Positions 17,303 through 25,567 of a stretch of DNA of 64,000 bases are shown piece after piece. The position numbers were made by a program, and so were the translations under genes. The stretch is from Chryseobacterium sp. 52. GTDB taxonomy: Bacteria; Bacteroidota; Bacteroidia; Flavobacteriales; Weeksellaceae. The stretch is from NCBI RefSeq assembly GCF_002754245.1, contig NZ_PEEX01000001.1, forward strand, positions 620,001-684,000. The letters are read 5' to 3'. The notes beneath the pieces were generated by a model. It saw only the letters and a list, made by a program, of their open reading frames with translations, did no database searches and was not told where the DNA came from. Numbering within the stretch: position 1 is the first letter of the stretch; the number at the start of each line of letters is the position of its first letter.

Positions 17303-18589
17303 TTAGGCGTGTTCATCGACAGCAACAGTCTCCTGCGACTCCTCTTCTTTTGCAATAGCCTTAGGATTGGCCACTTTAGCAATAGTAAGTCCCTGAACAA
17401 TAATAGAGAATACAACCACACAGTAGGTGATACTTAAGATAATTTCACTGTAGTCACTTTTGGGAATAGACATCGCCAGGGCAATGGAAACACCGCCACG
17501 GATTCCTCCCCAGACTAACACTTTTATCGTCTGCGGACTAAACCTTGTTCTTAATGACATAAATCTCGTAGGCACCCAGATTGAAATCAAACGGGCAAAT
17601 AAAACCACTGCAATTGCCAGTAAACCCGGAACCATATAGTGTTTTAAATCTTTGATCATTAAAAGTTCAAAACCGATAAAAAGGAATAATACAGCATTCA
17701 GTATTTCGTCGATCAGCTCCCAGAATTTAATCAGATAATCCTGAGTAACAGATTTCATTTTAAATCTCACATTAAAATTCCCCATGAATAAACCTGCCGC
17801 TACCATTGTTAACGGTCCTGAAATATGCATCTGTCTTGCGATAAGATATCCTCCCATCACAACAGAAAGCGTTACCAGAACGGAAATAATATAATCATCT
17901 ACTTCACGCATCAGCCTTGAAGTTATCCATCCCAGTACTACCCCGAGCAGAATCCCTCCACCGGCTTCCTTCATCAGAAGCAGTCCTATGCTTTCAACAC
18001 CCAGATCTACTTCCTTTCCTATAGCCAGCTGCAATACGACTGTAAATACAACCACAGCCATACCGTCATTAAAAAGAGATTCTCCCGCCACTTTTGTTTC
18101 TAATGATTTAGAGACATTGGCCTGTTTCAGAATACTCAAAACAGCAACCGGATCGGTAGGTGAAATAAGCGCACCAAAAAGCAGACAGTAGATAAAAGGA
18201 AGTTCAATCCCCAGAAAAGGAAGGAGATAAAACATCCCGAATCCTACAACAAATGTAGAAATAACGACTCCGGCTGTAGAAAATATCAGCACCGGCCTGA
18301 ACTGTTCTTTAAGGTCATTGATATTAATATGGATTCCTCCTGCAAAAAGAAGGAAATTAAGCATTGCTCCCATTAAAACTTCTGTGAAGTCTATACCATT
18401 CATTAAATTATTAAGATGCCCAAAAGTCTTTGGGAGAACCGTTTCTCCAAACATAACCAGGAAAATGGAAACCACAATGGCAATTACCATAATCCCGATG
18501 GTACTCGGAAGTTTCAGAAATCTGTGATTAAGATATGCGAAAATTGATGCTAATACTATTAAGGCTGAAAATGAATAATATAAATCCAC
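17303..18589 (-). CDS. Na+/H+ antiporter, CPA1 (NhaP) family
   Basis: A 428-residue polytopic protein. The ion-binding region is seen as ALISPTDPVAVLSILK (with TDP) and GESLFNDGMAVVVF (with ND), the unwound helix pairs of CPA1 exchangers, and a conserved VWGGIRGGVSIALAMSIP near residues 345-362. It exchanges Na+ (or K+) for H+ across the inner membrane. It is flanked by two DUF4919 paralogues in the same operon (21 and 23 bases away), which hints that they assist or respond to the same stress. Confidence 0.87.
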   Translation of the reverse strand: MDLYYSFSALIVLASIFAYLNHRFLKLPSTIGIMVIAIVVSIFLVMFGETVLPKTFGHLNNLMNGIDFTEVLMGAMLNFLLFAGGIHININDLKEQFRPVLIFSTAGVVISTFVVGFGMFYLLPFLGIELPFIYCLLFGALISPTDPVAVLSILKQANVSKSLETKVAGESLFNDGMAVVVFTVVLQLAIGKEVDLGVESIGLLLMKEAGGGILLGVVLGWITSRLMREVDDYIISVLVTLSVVMGGYLIARQMHISGPLTMVAAGLFMGNFNVRFKMKSVTQDYLIKFWELIDEILNAVLFLFIGFELLMIKDLKHYMVPGLLAIAVVLFARLISIWVPTRFMSLRTRFSPQTIKVLVWGGIRGGVSIALAMSIPKSDYSEIILSITYCVVVFSIIVQGLTIAKVANPKAIAKEEESQETVAVDEHA

Positions 18590-18610
18590 TAAGTGTTTTT
18601 TAAATTAATT

Positions 18611-19240
18611 TTATAGGTCTAGATAAAGTATTTTGATATACAGCTTACGGCCGTCTTTTTCCCAGATATCAAACATTCCGTCTCTGGCCGTTTTTGATCC
18701 CCGGACATAATCCTTCCCGATATTCAGGATATTCAGAAGGATATATTCATCCCCGACAGAATTAACCAGATAGGCTGTTTTTTCAGAGGCTCCGTCTCCT
18801 GAATTCTTTATTCCATCAGTGAGCGAACGGAACTGGTTCAGGTGATGTATGAAATTGTTCCCGTCTTTCTGGGAATCATATGCTCTGAGAAGAACCAGAA
18901 GAATATCCAGGTTGGTAGGATCCTTATCATAAAGAACCTTGCCCTGCTTGATGCATTCTTCAAAATTGCTTTGCTTAAAGGCATCTGCCAAACTTTTGAA
19001 GCTGTCGTCAAGGGTAGAAATCTTATCATCTCTGAAATTTCTCCCGTAATAAAGATACTGAGCTTCAATACTGTCCAGAGATTTTGGATATCCTTTATAT
19101 TTAAAAATCAGCTTCTCATAATTGTAAGGAGAAGCCGGATTTTTAAGACTTTTCTCAATATTTTTTAAATCGATTTTTGACTTCTGGCTGAACCCAAACA
19201 CCGAAAATAAAACCAATAACAGGAAAAAGTGATATTTCAT
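18611..19240 (-). CDS. DUF4919 family exported protein (copy 1)
   Basis: A 209-residue protein with signal peptide MKYHFFLLLVLFSVFGFSQ. It has the family block IEAQYLYYGRNFRDD, TPR-like helices in the middle and the conserved IKNSGDGASEK. Its ATG shares one base with the hflX stop, so the two genes are translationally coupled. It is paralogous to the gene at 16617-17279. Function is not known. Confidence 0.75.
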   Translation of the reverse strand: MKYHFFLLLVLFSVFGFSQKSKIDLKNIEKSLKNPASPYNYEKLIFKYKGYPKSLDSIEAQYLYYGRNFRDDKISTLDDSFKSLADAFKQSNFEECIKQGKVLYDKDPTNLDILLVLLRAYDSQKDGNNFIHHLNQFRSLTDGIKNSGDGASEKTAYLVNSVGDEYILLNILNIGKDYVRGSKTARDGMFDIWEKDGRKLYIKILYLDL

Positions 19241-20466
19241 TAATCGTTGTTTTCTTCTTCCTCATCATTGTCGAAATATTCGAAAAGGAAATCATTGTAT
19301 GGGAATCTGGAAATATGGATTTTCATTACCTCATCATAGATCATCTTTTTCATTTCCGGGAAGTTTTCCTTCGTTAACGCTGAAATGAACACCGTCGGAT
19401 ATTTAGATTTACCCATCCATGTCTTTTTCCATTCGTCCAAAGAAATATTCTTCTTTGTAGATGGGGTAAGATCATCCTCGTCTTTCTTGTCGTAGCTGAA
19501 GTCATCAATTTTATTAAAAACCATGATCATTGGTTTTTGATGAGCATTGATCTCCATTAATGTATTATTAACAGATTCTAACTGATCTTCAAAGTTTTCG
19601 TGAGAAATATCTACTACATGAATAAGCAGATCCGCCTCGCGAACCTCATCCAGTGTAGATTTAAAAGATTCTACAAGCTGTGTCGGAAGCTTTCTGATGA
19701 ATCCTACTGTATCTGTAAGCAAAAACGGTAAATTTCCAATGACTACTTTTCTTACTGTCGTGTCTAATGTTGCAAACAGTTTGTTTTCTGCAAAAACTTC
19801 CGACTTGGAAATAGCATTCATCAGGGTAGATTTCCCGACATTGGTATAGCCCACCAAAGCAGCGCGAACGACTTTTCCGCGATTATTTCGCTGCGTCGCC
19901 ATTTGCTTATCAATGATTTTCAATTTATCTTTTAACAAGGAAATCCTGTCACGGATGATACGACGGTCAGTTTCAATCTCCGTTTCTCCGGGGCCTCTCA
20001 TTCCGATTCCCCCTTTCTGACGCTCCAGGTGAGTCCACATTCTTGTCAGACGAGGTAAAAGATATTGATACTGTGCCAATTCTACCTGAGTTCTTGCATA
20101 AGAAGTCTGTGCTCTCTGTGCAAAAATATCAAGGATAAGATTGGTTCTGTCCAGAATTTTCACTTCTATTTCTTTTTCAAGATTTTTAAGCTGGGAAGGA
20201 GATAATTCGTCATCAAAAATAATTGTTCCGATCTCGTTTTCCTTTACGTATTCTTTTATTTCCTGTGCTTTTCCACTTCCGATGAAGGTTTTGGAATCCG
20301 GCTGCGTTAACTTTTGAGTAAAACGTTTTTGAACGGTTGCCCCTGCTGTGAAGGCTAAAAATTCCAATTCATCCATATATTCCGTAAGCTTATCTTCATC
20401 TTGATTTTGGGTAATAACACCCACCAAAATAGCTTTCTCGTAATTATGTTCTTTCTTATCTAGCAT
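19240..20466 (-). CDS. hflX: Ribosome-associated GTPase HflX
   Basis: With the start at 20466 (MLDKKEHNYEKAILVGV) the protein has 408 residues. A 13-codon longer frame to 20505 lacks conservation with the family. The N-terminal HflX domain contains GPGETEIETDRRIIRDRI, then the G domain with G1 GYTNVGKSTL, G3 DTVGF and G4 NKID. HflX splits stalled or heat-damaged 70S ribosomes in a GTP-dependent way. It leads a five-gene operon (hflX, DUF4919, antiporter, DUF4919, alkD-like). On the minus strand a TTTTG and TATCTTGT pair about 20 bases apart lies upstream and may be the promoter. Confidence 0.93.
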   Translation of the reverse strand: MLDKKEHNYEKAILVGVITQNQDEDKLTEYMDELEFLAFTAGATVQKRFTQKLTQPDSKTFIGSGKAQEIKEYVKENEIGTIIFDDELSPSQLKNLEKEIEVKILDRTNLILDIFAQRAQTSYARTQVELAQYQYLLPRLTRMWTHLERQKGGIGMRGPGETEIETDRRIIRDRISLLKDKLKIIDKQMATQRNNRGKVVRAALVGYTNVGKSTLMNAISKSEVFAENKLFATLDTTVRKVVIGNLPFLLTDTVGFIRKLPTQLVESFKSTLDEVREADLLIHVVDISHENFEDQLESVNNTLMEINAHQKPMIMVFNKIDDFSYDKKDEDDLTPSTKKNISLDEWKKTWMGKSKYPTVFISALTKENFPEMKKMIYDEVMKIHISRFPYNDFLFEYFDNDEEEENND

Positions 20467-20672
20467 TAATTTCTGTCTATGTTTGTGATTTTCACAAGAT
20501 ACCAATTTTCAGGAAAAAAAGCAAAATCATTTTTTAATCTTCTCTATTTTTAATGTTAATTTAAGTTTACAATCATTTTCTTTTATAAAAAATTATTAAC
20601 TTTATAAGGCAATTCCATGATTAATAAACATTTAAAACTGCAAAACTTATAAAAACTAATAACGAGAGGATC

Positions 20673-21380
20673 ATGATTACACATCTTAAATGTATGATTA
20701 TTGATGATAACGAACTGGACAGACTCGTTCTTCAGCATTATATCAGACAATATGATAATATAGAAATTATTGCCTCTTTTAATTCGGTGGAAAAGGCCGT
20801 TCCTTACCTTGAATTCCCAATTGACCTTCTGATTTGCGAAGCTAAAATAAACGACATTAGCGGGTTGGAATTCAGAAAATTAGCTCACAAAATACCGGTC
20901 TGCATCTTTATAAGTGCTCATGCTCATCTGGCAGCAGAAGCTTTTGAAATAAATACTCTCGACTTTATCATAAAACCTCTTGCAGCCGAACGCTTTCATC
21001 ATTCGATACAAAAAGTATTCAGCTTTTTTGAAATGAAAGAAAAATGTGACTGCTTTGATGCCCTTCTCGGTGAAAACTGTCTTAAAATAAAAGAAGGCGG
21101 TCATATTTCTCAAATCAAACTTACCGATATCCTTTATCTTGAAGCTTTAAAAGATTATACCCGGCTCATTACCTATGATAAAAAGCACTGTATTTTGGAT
21201 TCTTTAGGAAATCTCCTTCATAAGAGCTTTTTCGACTCTTTTATAAGAATACACCGCAGCTATGCAGTACCCCGTCATTTCATCCGCGGAAAAAACAGCC
21301 ATGAAATAGAGCTTATCCATCAGATCAGGCTTCCCATAGGCAGAACCTATAAAGAAAGCCTCTCTTTCCTTGACCCTTAA
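20673..21380 (+). CDS. LytTR-type response regulator with Glu at the phosphoacceptor position
   Basis: A 235-residue protein with an N-terminal receiver domain (about 1-120) and a C-terminal LytTR DNA-binding domain (about 130-235; IYLEALKDYTRLITY, FIRIHRSYAVP). The acidic pocket (Asp11, Asp12), the Ser of FISAH and the Lys of FIIKP are present. The residue aligned with the phosphorylated Asp, in DLLICEAKINDISGLEF, is Glu56. The protein may therefore be constitutively in an active-like state or controlled by other means. No histidine kinase gene is adjacent. The next genes, 160 bases downstream on the same strand, encode secreted surface proteins and are possible targets. Confidence 0.85.
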   Translation: MITHLKCMIIDDNELDRLVLQHYIRQYDNIEIIASFNSVEKAVPYLEFPIDLLICEAKINDISGLEFRKLAHKIPVCIFISAHAHLAAEAFEINTLDFIIKPLAAERFHHSIQKVFSFFEMKEKCDCFDALLGENCLKIKEGGHISQIKLTDILYLEALKDYTRLITYDKKHCILDSLGNLLHKSFFDSFIRIHRSYAVPRHFIRGKNSHEIELIHQIRLPIGRTYKESLSFLDP

Positions 21381-21542
21381 AAACCCTGAGTACCAACATT
21401 TTTGTGATAAAATGCCGTTGGTCGATTTTTTTTGACGTTAGTCTATTTTCCTTATATCCGGTTCTGATATGTGGTAATTTAGTGTTCACAAATTTTCTTT
21501 TGAAAACTTGGATAACCTATTAATAACCACAAAACTATTTAC

Positions 21543-22025
21543 ATGAAAAGAACATCTATTCACTGCTTCTTTCTCATTCTGTTCACCTTTTCCGTCAGTC
21601 TTCTGAATGCTCAGTCGGCAGTTCTGGCAACGGGAACAAATGCATCAGGAAGCAACGGCTCGGTTTCTTACAGTGTCGGCCAGACCACTTATCTATACAA
21701 AGGAGTGAATTCCCAGGTATTAGAAGGGGTACAGCAGCCTTACGAAATTACGACACTCTCTGCCCATGAAACCGTATCAAAGCAAGAAGGCATTTTACTT
21801 TACCCTAACCCTTTCAGAGATTATCTGTACATTGATTTTACATCTTCTCCCTACAAAGGATCGGAATATCAGCTGTATGATGCTCAGGGCAAACTGATCA
21901 AAAAGGATGTGATTTCACAATCCAAGTCAGAGCTCAACCTTTCTTCTCTCCCTTCGGCGGTCTATATTATCAGAATCAACCAGAACGGAGAAAACCTAAA
22001 AACATTTAAAGTCATAAAAAAATAA
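21543..22025 (+). CDS. Small secreted protein with T9SS type A sorting domain
   Basis: 160 residues: signal peptide (ends LLNAQ), a short Ser/Gly-rich part (GTNASGSNGSVSYSVGQTTY), then a type A C-terminal sorting domain (LLYPNPFRDYLYIDF ... YIIRINQNGENLKTFKVIKK). The domain directs the protein through the type IX secretion system to the cell surface. The mature part is only about 60 residues. It is the first gene of a three-gene cluster with spacings of 4 and 6 bases. Confidence 0.82.
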   Translation: MKRTSIHCFFLILFTFSVSLLNAQSAVLATGTNASGSNGSVSYSVGQTTYLYKGVNSQVLEGVQQPYEITTLSAHETVSKQEGILLYPNPFRDYLYIDFTSSPYKGSEYQLYDAQGKLIKKDVISQSKSELNLSSLPSAVYIIRINQNGENLKTFKVIKK

Positions 22026-22029
22026 CGCC

Positions 22030-24549
22030 ATGAAAAAAATATTACTATCGCTGGGGATCATGCTGGGCCTATTTATAGGACACGCACAGGCTCCGGAAAA
22101 AATGAGCTACCAATCCGTCATGAGAAACGGATCCGGTCAGTTGCTGGTCAATCAAAGTATCGCAGTTAAGGTAAGCGTATTACAGGGCTCACCTGCCGGA
22201 ACGCTGGTCTATTCTGAACGATTAACAGGAAATACGAATGCCAACGGGCTTATCAGCATGGAAATAGGAACCGGAACGGTACTTACCGGAACTTTTTCTA
22301 CCATCAACTGGCCCGCAGGGAGCTATTATTTAAAAACGGAAACGGACCCTGCCGGAGGAACTAATTATACTATAGCAGGAACCAGCCAATTATTAAGCGT
22401 TCCTTATGCCATGTATGCAAAATCTGCAGGCGGAACCGGGGGAACCTTTATTATCCCTTATACCAATACCGTGAATAATGCCTCTACTTTATTTTCGTTA
22501 ATCAATGACGGTGACGGAACTTCGGTGGAAGGAATCAATAATACAACCTCTTCAAGTATTGCCTCTATACGGGGAATGGTAAACAATACAGCACCCGGAG
22601 GATTCTCCAGTGGTGTACGAGGGATTAATAACGGAACCGGAGGACTGGGAATTGGTGTCTGGGGAGGCCAAAACGGAAGTGGATGGGGCGTTTACGGCGT
22701 TACTCCCAGCGGTTTGGGTGTTTACGGAAATTCATCGGCTGCCGGAACGGGAGTCTATGCTAACAGTAACACAGGAACCGGTCTTACGGCAACCAGTACT
22801 TCCGGAATCGCAGCAAGTATGTCGATTTTCAATAATGCAAACAACAGCAATGTTCTCAATGCCAACACTCTTGGAAACGGGACGGTTATCAATGTTTTAT
22901 CTTCCGGCAGCGGCACAGGGGTTTTGAGTTCCACAGGAGCCGGTTTTGCTGTACATGGCATTACCACTGCACAGAGTTCTGCAGGAATTATAGGTGATAA
23001 CAGCAGCAATGGAGAAGCTGTGGTAGGAAGAACAACCAGTGATATTGCAGGAGCAGTAGTAGGCCGTAATGACGGAGGAGGATATGGAGTAAGAGGATTT
23101 GCAGCCACCAATACTACAGGAACTTCTGTAGGTGTTTTCGGGCAAGCTGGGGTCAGTAATGGAAAAGGGCGTGCAGGAAGATTTGAAAACGTCAATGCAA
23201 CCAATGATTTTAATACTCTTGAGGTAGAAACCAATGGGGCAGGAAATATTCCTGATAATACGGAAGGGAATGCATCATCATTTCTTGTTAATAATACAAA
23301 CAGTGTAGCGGCAGCAGTGAGAGGTGAAGTGAAAACGATCTTCGGAAACTTCGGGGCGGCAGGTATTTTTGGTGTTTCTTCAGGAACAGGAGGTTTCGCC
23401 GGTTTATTTCATGCTTCCAACTCATCCGGAAACGGTGCTGCAGTAGTGGCTATTACTGATGGAAACGGGAATGCCATTACAGCCAATGCAGGCAAAAACG
23501 GGAATGGTGTAGAAACCAATATTGACGGGAATGGAAATGCTCTGTATGCATGGGTTCCCACATTTGCTACCGGACGCGCAGGAAAATTCAACATATTTAA
23601 TGACACCAATACGAGTGATGTAATTACAGTAACTACAGTTGGAAACGGTATTGCCGGGAATTTTAAAGTGGACCGAGTAACGGGTACTTCTGCTGCAGTA
23701 AAAGGGGAAGTTAATTCCCAGTTCTCTAACTTCGGTACTGCCGGTGTTTATGGTATTTCCTCCGGAACAGGCGGTTTTGCCGGATTATTTCATGCAAGCA
23801 ATCCTTCAGGAAATGGTCCTGCATTAATTGCTATCGCAGATGGAAACGGAAACGGGGTTACAGCAAACGCTACCAACTCGGGAGACGGGGTAGAAACCAC
23901 AGCAGATGGTACAGGAAATGCCCTTTTTGCATGGACTCCCAACTTCAGTAACGGTAAAGCGGCAAGGTTTGTTAATTTTAATGATGCAAACACTAATTCT
24001 GTGATAACCGTAGAAACTCACAGTGCCGGAAATTTAGCCCTATTCAAGTCCGGAACTCCGGCAACAGCCAACGTAGCAAGGATCAATTCTGCCGGACGAG
24101 GATTCTTTAATGGAGGTACTCAAACTGGTGGAGCGGATTTAGCTGAGGTTTTTGACGTAGAGGGAAATATTTCCGAGTATGAACCGGGTGATATTCTGAT
24201 TATTTCAACAGATTCAGACAGAACCGTGGAAAAATCATCAAAACCCTATTCTACTCTCGTTGCCGGAGTATACGCTACAAAACCGGGTGTATTACTTACG
24301 GAAGAGCATATAGACACTGACATTTCCAGCAAAGTTCCCATGGGGGTCATTGGGGTCATCCCTACAAAAGTTTGTCTCGAGGGAGGAAAAATTAAAAGAG
24401 GAGATCTTTTAGTAACCTCATCAAAATCAGGAACCGCCATGAAAGCCAATCCTAAAAAAGTAAAAATCGGGCAAGTGATTGGAAAAGCACTTCAGGATTA
24501 TGACCAAAACTCAATCGGTAAAATTAAAGTATTGGTAAACATTAAATAA
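22030..24549 (+). CDS. Large repeat-containing exported protein
   Basis: An 839-residue protein with a signal peptide (MKKILLSLGIMLGLFIGHAQ), a short N-terminal beta domain (MSYQSVMRNGSGQLL ... LSVPYAMYAKSAGG) common to Bacteroidota phage-tail-like surface proteins, a long Gly/Asn/Thr-rich beta-helix-like middle and a conserved C-terminal domain (GGADLAEVFDVEG ... PGDILIIS ... VAGVYATKPGVLL). Two tandem units of about 125 residues lie in the middle (see repeat at 23302-24060). No sorting domain is obvious at the C-terminus. I infer a surface fibre or adhesin-like role. The N-terminal and C-terminal blocks occur in many uncharacterised flavobacterial proteins. Confidence 0.75.
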   Translation: MKKILLSLGIMLGLFIGHAQAPEKMSYQSVMRNGSGQLLVNQSIAVKVSVLQGSPAGTLVYSERLTGNTNANGLISMEIGTGTVLTGTFSTINWPAGSYYLKTETDPAGGTNYTIAGTSQLLSVPYAMYAKSAGGTGGTFIIPYTNTVNNASTLFSLINDGDGTSVEGINNTTSSSIASIRGMVNNTAPGGFSSGVRGINNGTGGLGIGVWGGQNGSGWGVYGVTPSGLGVYGNSSAAGTGVYANSNTGTGLTATSTSGIAASMSIFNNANNSNVLNANTLGNGTVINVLSSGSGTGVLSSTGAGFAVHGITTAQSSAGIIGDNSSNGEAVVGRTTSDIAGAVVGRNDGGGYGVRGFAATNTTGTSVGVFGQAGVSNGKGRAGRFENVNATNDFNTLEVETNGAGNIPDNTEGNASSFLVNNTNSVAAAVRGEVKTIFGNFGAAGIFGVSSGTGGFAGLFHASNSSGNGAAVVAITDGNGNAITANAGKNGNGVETNIDGNGNALYAWVPTFATGRAGKFNIFNDTNTSDVITVTTVGNGIAGNFKVDRVTGTSAAVKGEVNSQFSNFGTAGVYGISSGTGGFAGLFHASNPSGNGPALIAIADGNGNGVTANATNSGDGVETTADGTGNALFAWTPNFSNGKAARFVNFNDANTNSVITVETHSAGNLALFKSGTPATANVARINSAGRGFFNGGTQTGGADLAEVFDVEGNISEYEPGDILIISTDSDRTVEKSSKPYSTLVAGVYATKPGVLLTEEHIDTDISSKVPMGVIGVIPTKVCLEGGKIKRGDLLVTSSKSGTAMKANPKKVKIGQVIGKALQDYDQNSIGKIKVLVNIK
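23302..24060 (+). repeat. Two tandem units of about 375-380 bp inside the surface protein gene
   Basis: Unit 1 (about 23302-23676) and unit 2 (about 23686-24060) both encode the order AAVRGEV/AAVKGEV, SSGTGGFAGLFHASN, DGNGNA/DGNGNG, GNALYAW/GNALFAW and VITV. DNA identity is clear in the central part (TTATTTCATGC in both). The units probably arose by duplication. Confidence 0.75.
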
Positions 24550-24555
24550 ACGATT

Positions 24556-24972
24556 ATGAAATCACTATATACCATCGCATTCTTAGCACTGAGTCTGGCT
24601 ACTTATGCACAGGAAAACAAGAAAACTCAGGAGTCTGAAGATCAGGCACAAGTCGTAAAGCAGCTCAGAGAAAGGGAGGCCCAACAGGCAAAACTGGCTC
24701 AGGAAAATGCTCCAAAACAACAAACAGCAACGACTCTGGCTTCAGAGCAGGGCCTTGAGGTAAAAAAGCAGGATACAAAAGCCCCGGCTTCCAATTCAAA
24801 TCATAGTTCAGGAAAATTGCTGCCTAACACGGCAACTCTTGCAGAAATTAAAGCGTCTATTCCCAACAGACAAACATCAAATATTGTTTCTAAGAACACA
24901 AATCATCATGTACAAGGTTTGCCCAATACGGCTACTTTGGAAGAAATAAAAAAAACAATCCCAAAAAACTGA
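24556..24972 (+). CDS. Small exported protein with two C-terminal LPNTATL repeats
   Basis: 138 residues: signal peptide (ends ATYAQ), a Gln/Glu/Lys-rich coiled-coil segment (about 22-75) and two near-identical 15-residue repeats, LPNTATLAEIKASIP (89-103) and LPNTATLEEIKKTIP (122-136), joined by an Asn/Ser-rich linker. I do not recognise the family. It follows the large repeat protein by 6 bases and ends the cluster before a strong terminator, so it probably works with it at the cell surface. Confidence 0.72.
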   Translation: MKSLYTIAFLALSLATYAQENKKTQESEDQAQVVKQLREREAQQAKLAQENAPKQQTATTLASEQGLEVKKQDTKAPASNSNHSSGKLLPNTATLAEIKASIPNRQTSNIVSKNTNHHVQGLPNTATLEEIKKTIPKN

Positions 24973-24997
24973 TAACCCAACTAGATTTCAAAAAGAA

Positions 24998-25020
24998 AGT
25001 CCGCCAAGTGCGGACTTTTT
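24998..25020 (+). terminator. Intrinsic terminator of the surface-protein cluster
   Basis: A 7-bp perfect stem AGTCCGC/GCGGACT with a CAAGT loop, followed by a run of T. It lies 26 bases past the stop of the 138-residue gene. Confidence 0.85.
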
Positions 25021-25046
25021 ATATTGATAAGCTTCATGATCTGAAA

Positions 25047-25481
25047 TCAATCCCAATCTGCCGCTACCAATTTCATAGAATTTCCACGGTCATCAGACAA
25101 GGTAAGGAAATGTCCTTCGATGGAATAATTGGTCATTTTATCGAAACTTTGACTAAATGCAGTTTCCAGTTCCATATTCTCGCACGCTTTCATTGTACTT
25201 CCTAGTCCGGAGATTTTCACTTTTCCCTCACTTTTAAATTCGGAAATAAAAAACATACTGTTACATCCCATATGGGCTCCTCCTCTAATTTTTCCCTTTT
25301 CCATAATGCCCGTAAGATTGATCTCTGCTTTATTCTTAATCAATTCTTCTTTGGAAAATTGACCGAAAGAAATCAGCATCCACTGTCTTTGGAGACCGGG
25401 ATTTTTTTCCGGGACCGCAGAGCAGCTGACAATGGCTCCCAGGACTAAAACGGCAAAAAATGATAAGAGTATTTTTTTCAT
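25047..25481 (-). CDS. META domain lipoprotein (HslJ-like)
   Basis: A 144-residue protein with a lipoprotein signal (LGAIVSC, Cys at about 20) and a single META domain: LQRQWMLISFG, AHMGCNSMFF, MKACENMELETAFSQSF and LTLSD. HslJ-like META proteins are outer-membrane lipoproteins linked to stress or antibiotic tolerance. No reaction is known. It is transcribed alone, divergent from the peptidase gene. Confidence 0.85.
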   Translation of the reverse strand: MKKILLSFFAVLVLGAIVSCSAVPEKNPGLQRQWMLISFGQFSKEELIKNKAEINLTGIMEKGKIRGGAHMGCNSMFFISEFKSEGKVKISGLGSTMKACENMELETAFSQSFDKMTNYSIEGHFLTLSDDRGNSMKLVAADWD

Positions 25482-25567
25482 GCGGATTATCCTTCCATTT
25501 TCATACCATTCCGGGACAGAATATCGTAAAAATTAGTAAATTAGCGACACAAAAATTATTTTATAAA

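Noticed and set aside
22755..24449. Long Pro/Ala-rich or Ser/Cys-rich open frames on the minus strand within the surface protein gene
   Set aside because: They are shadows of the repetitive Gly/Asn/Thr-rich coding strand and show no signal or domain of their own.
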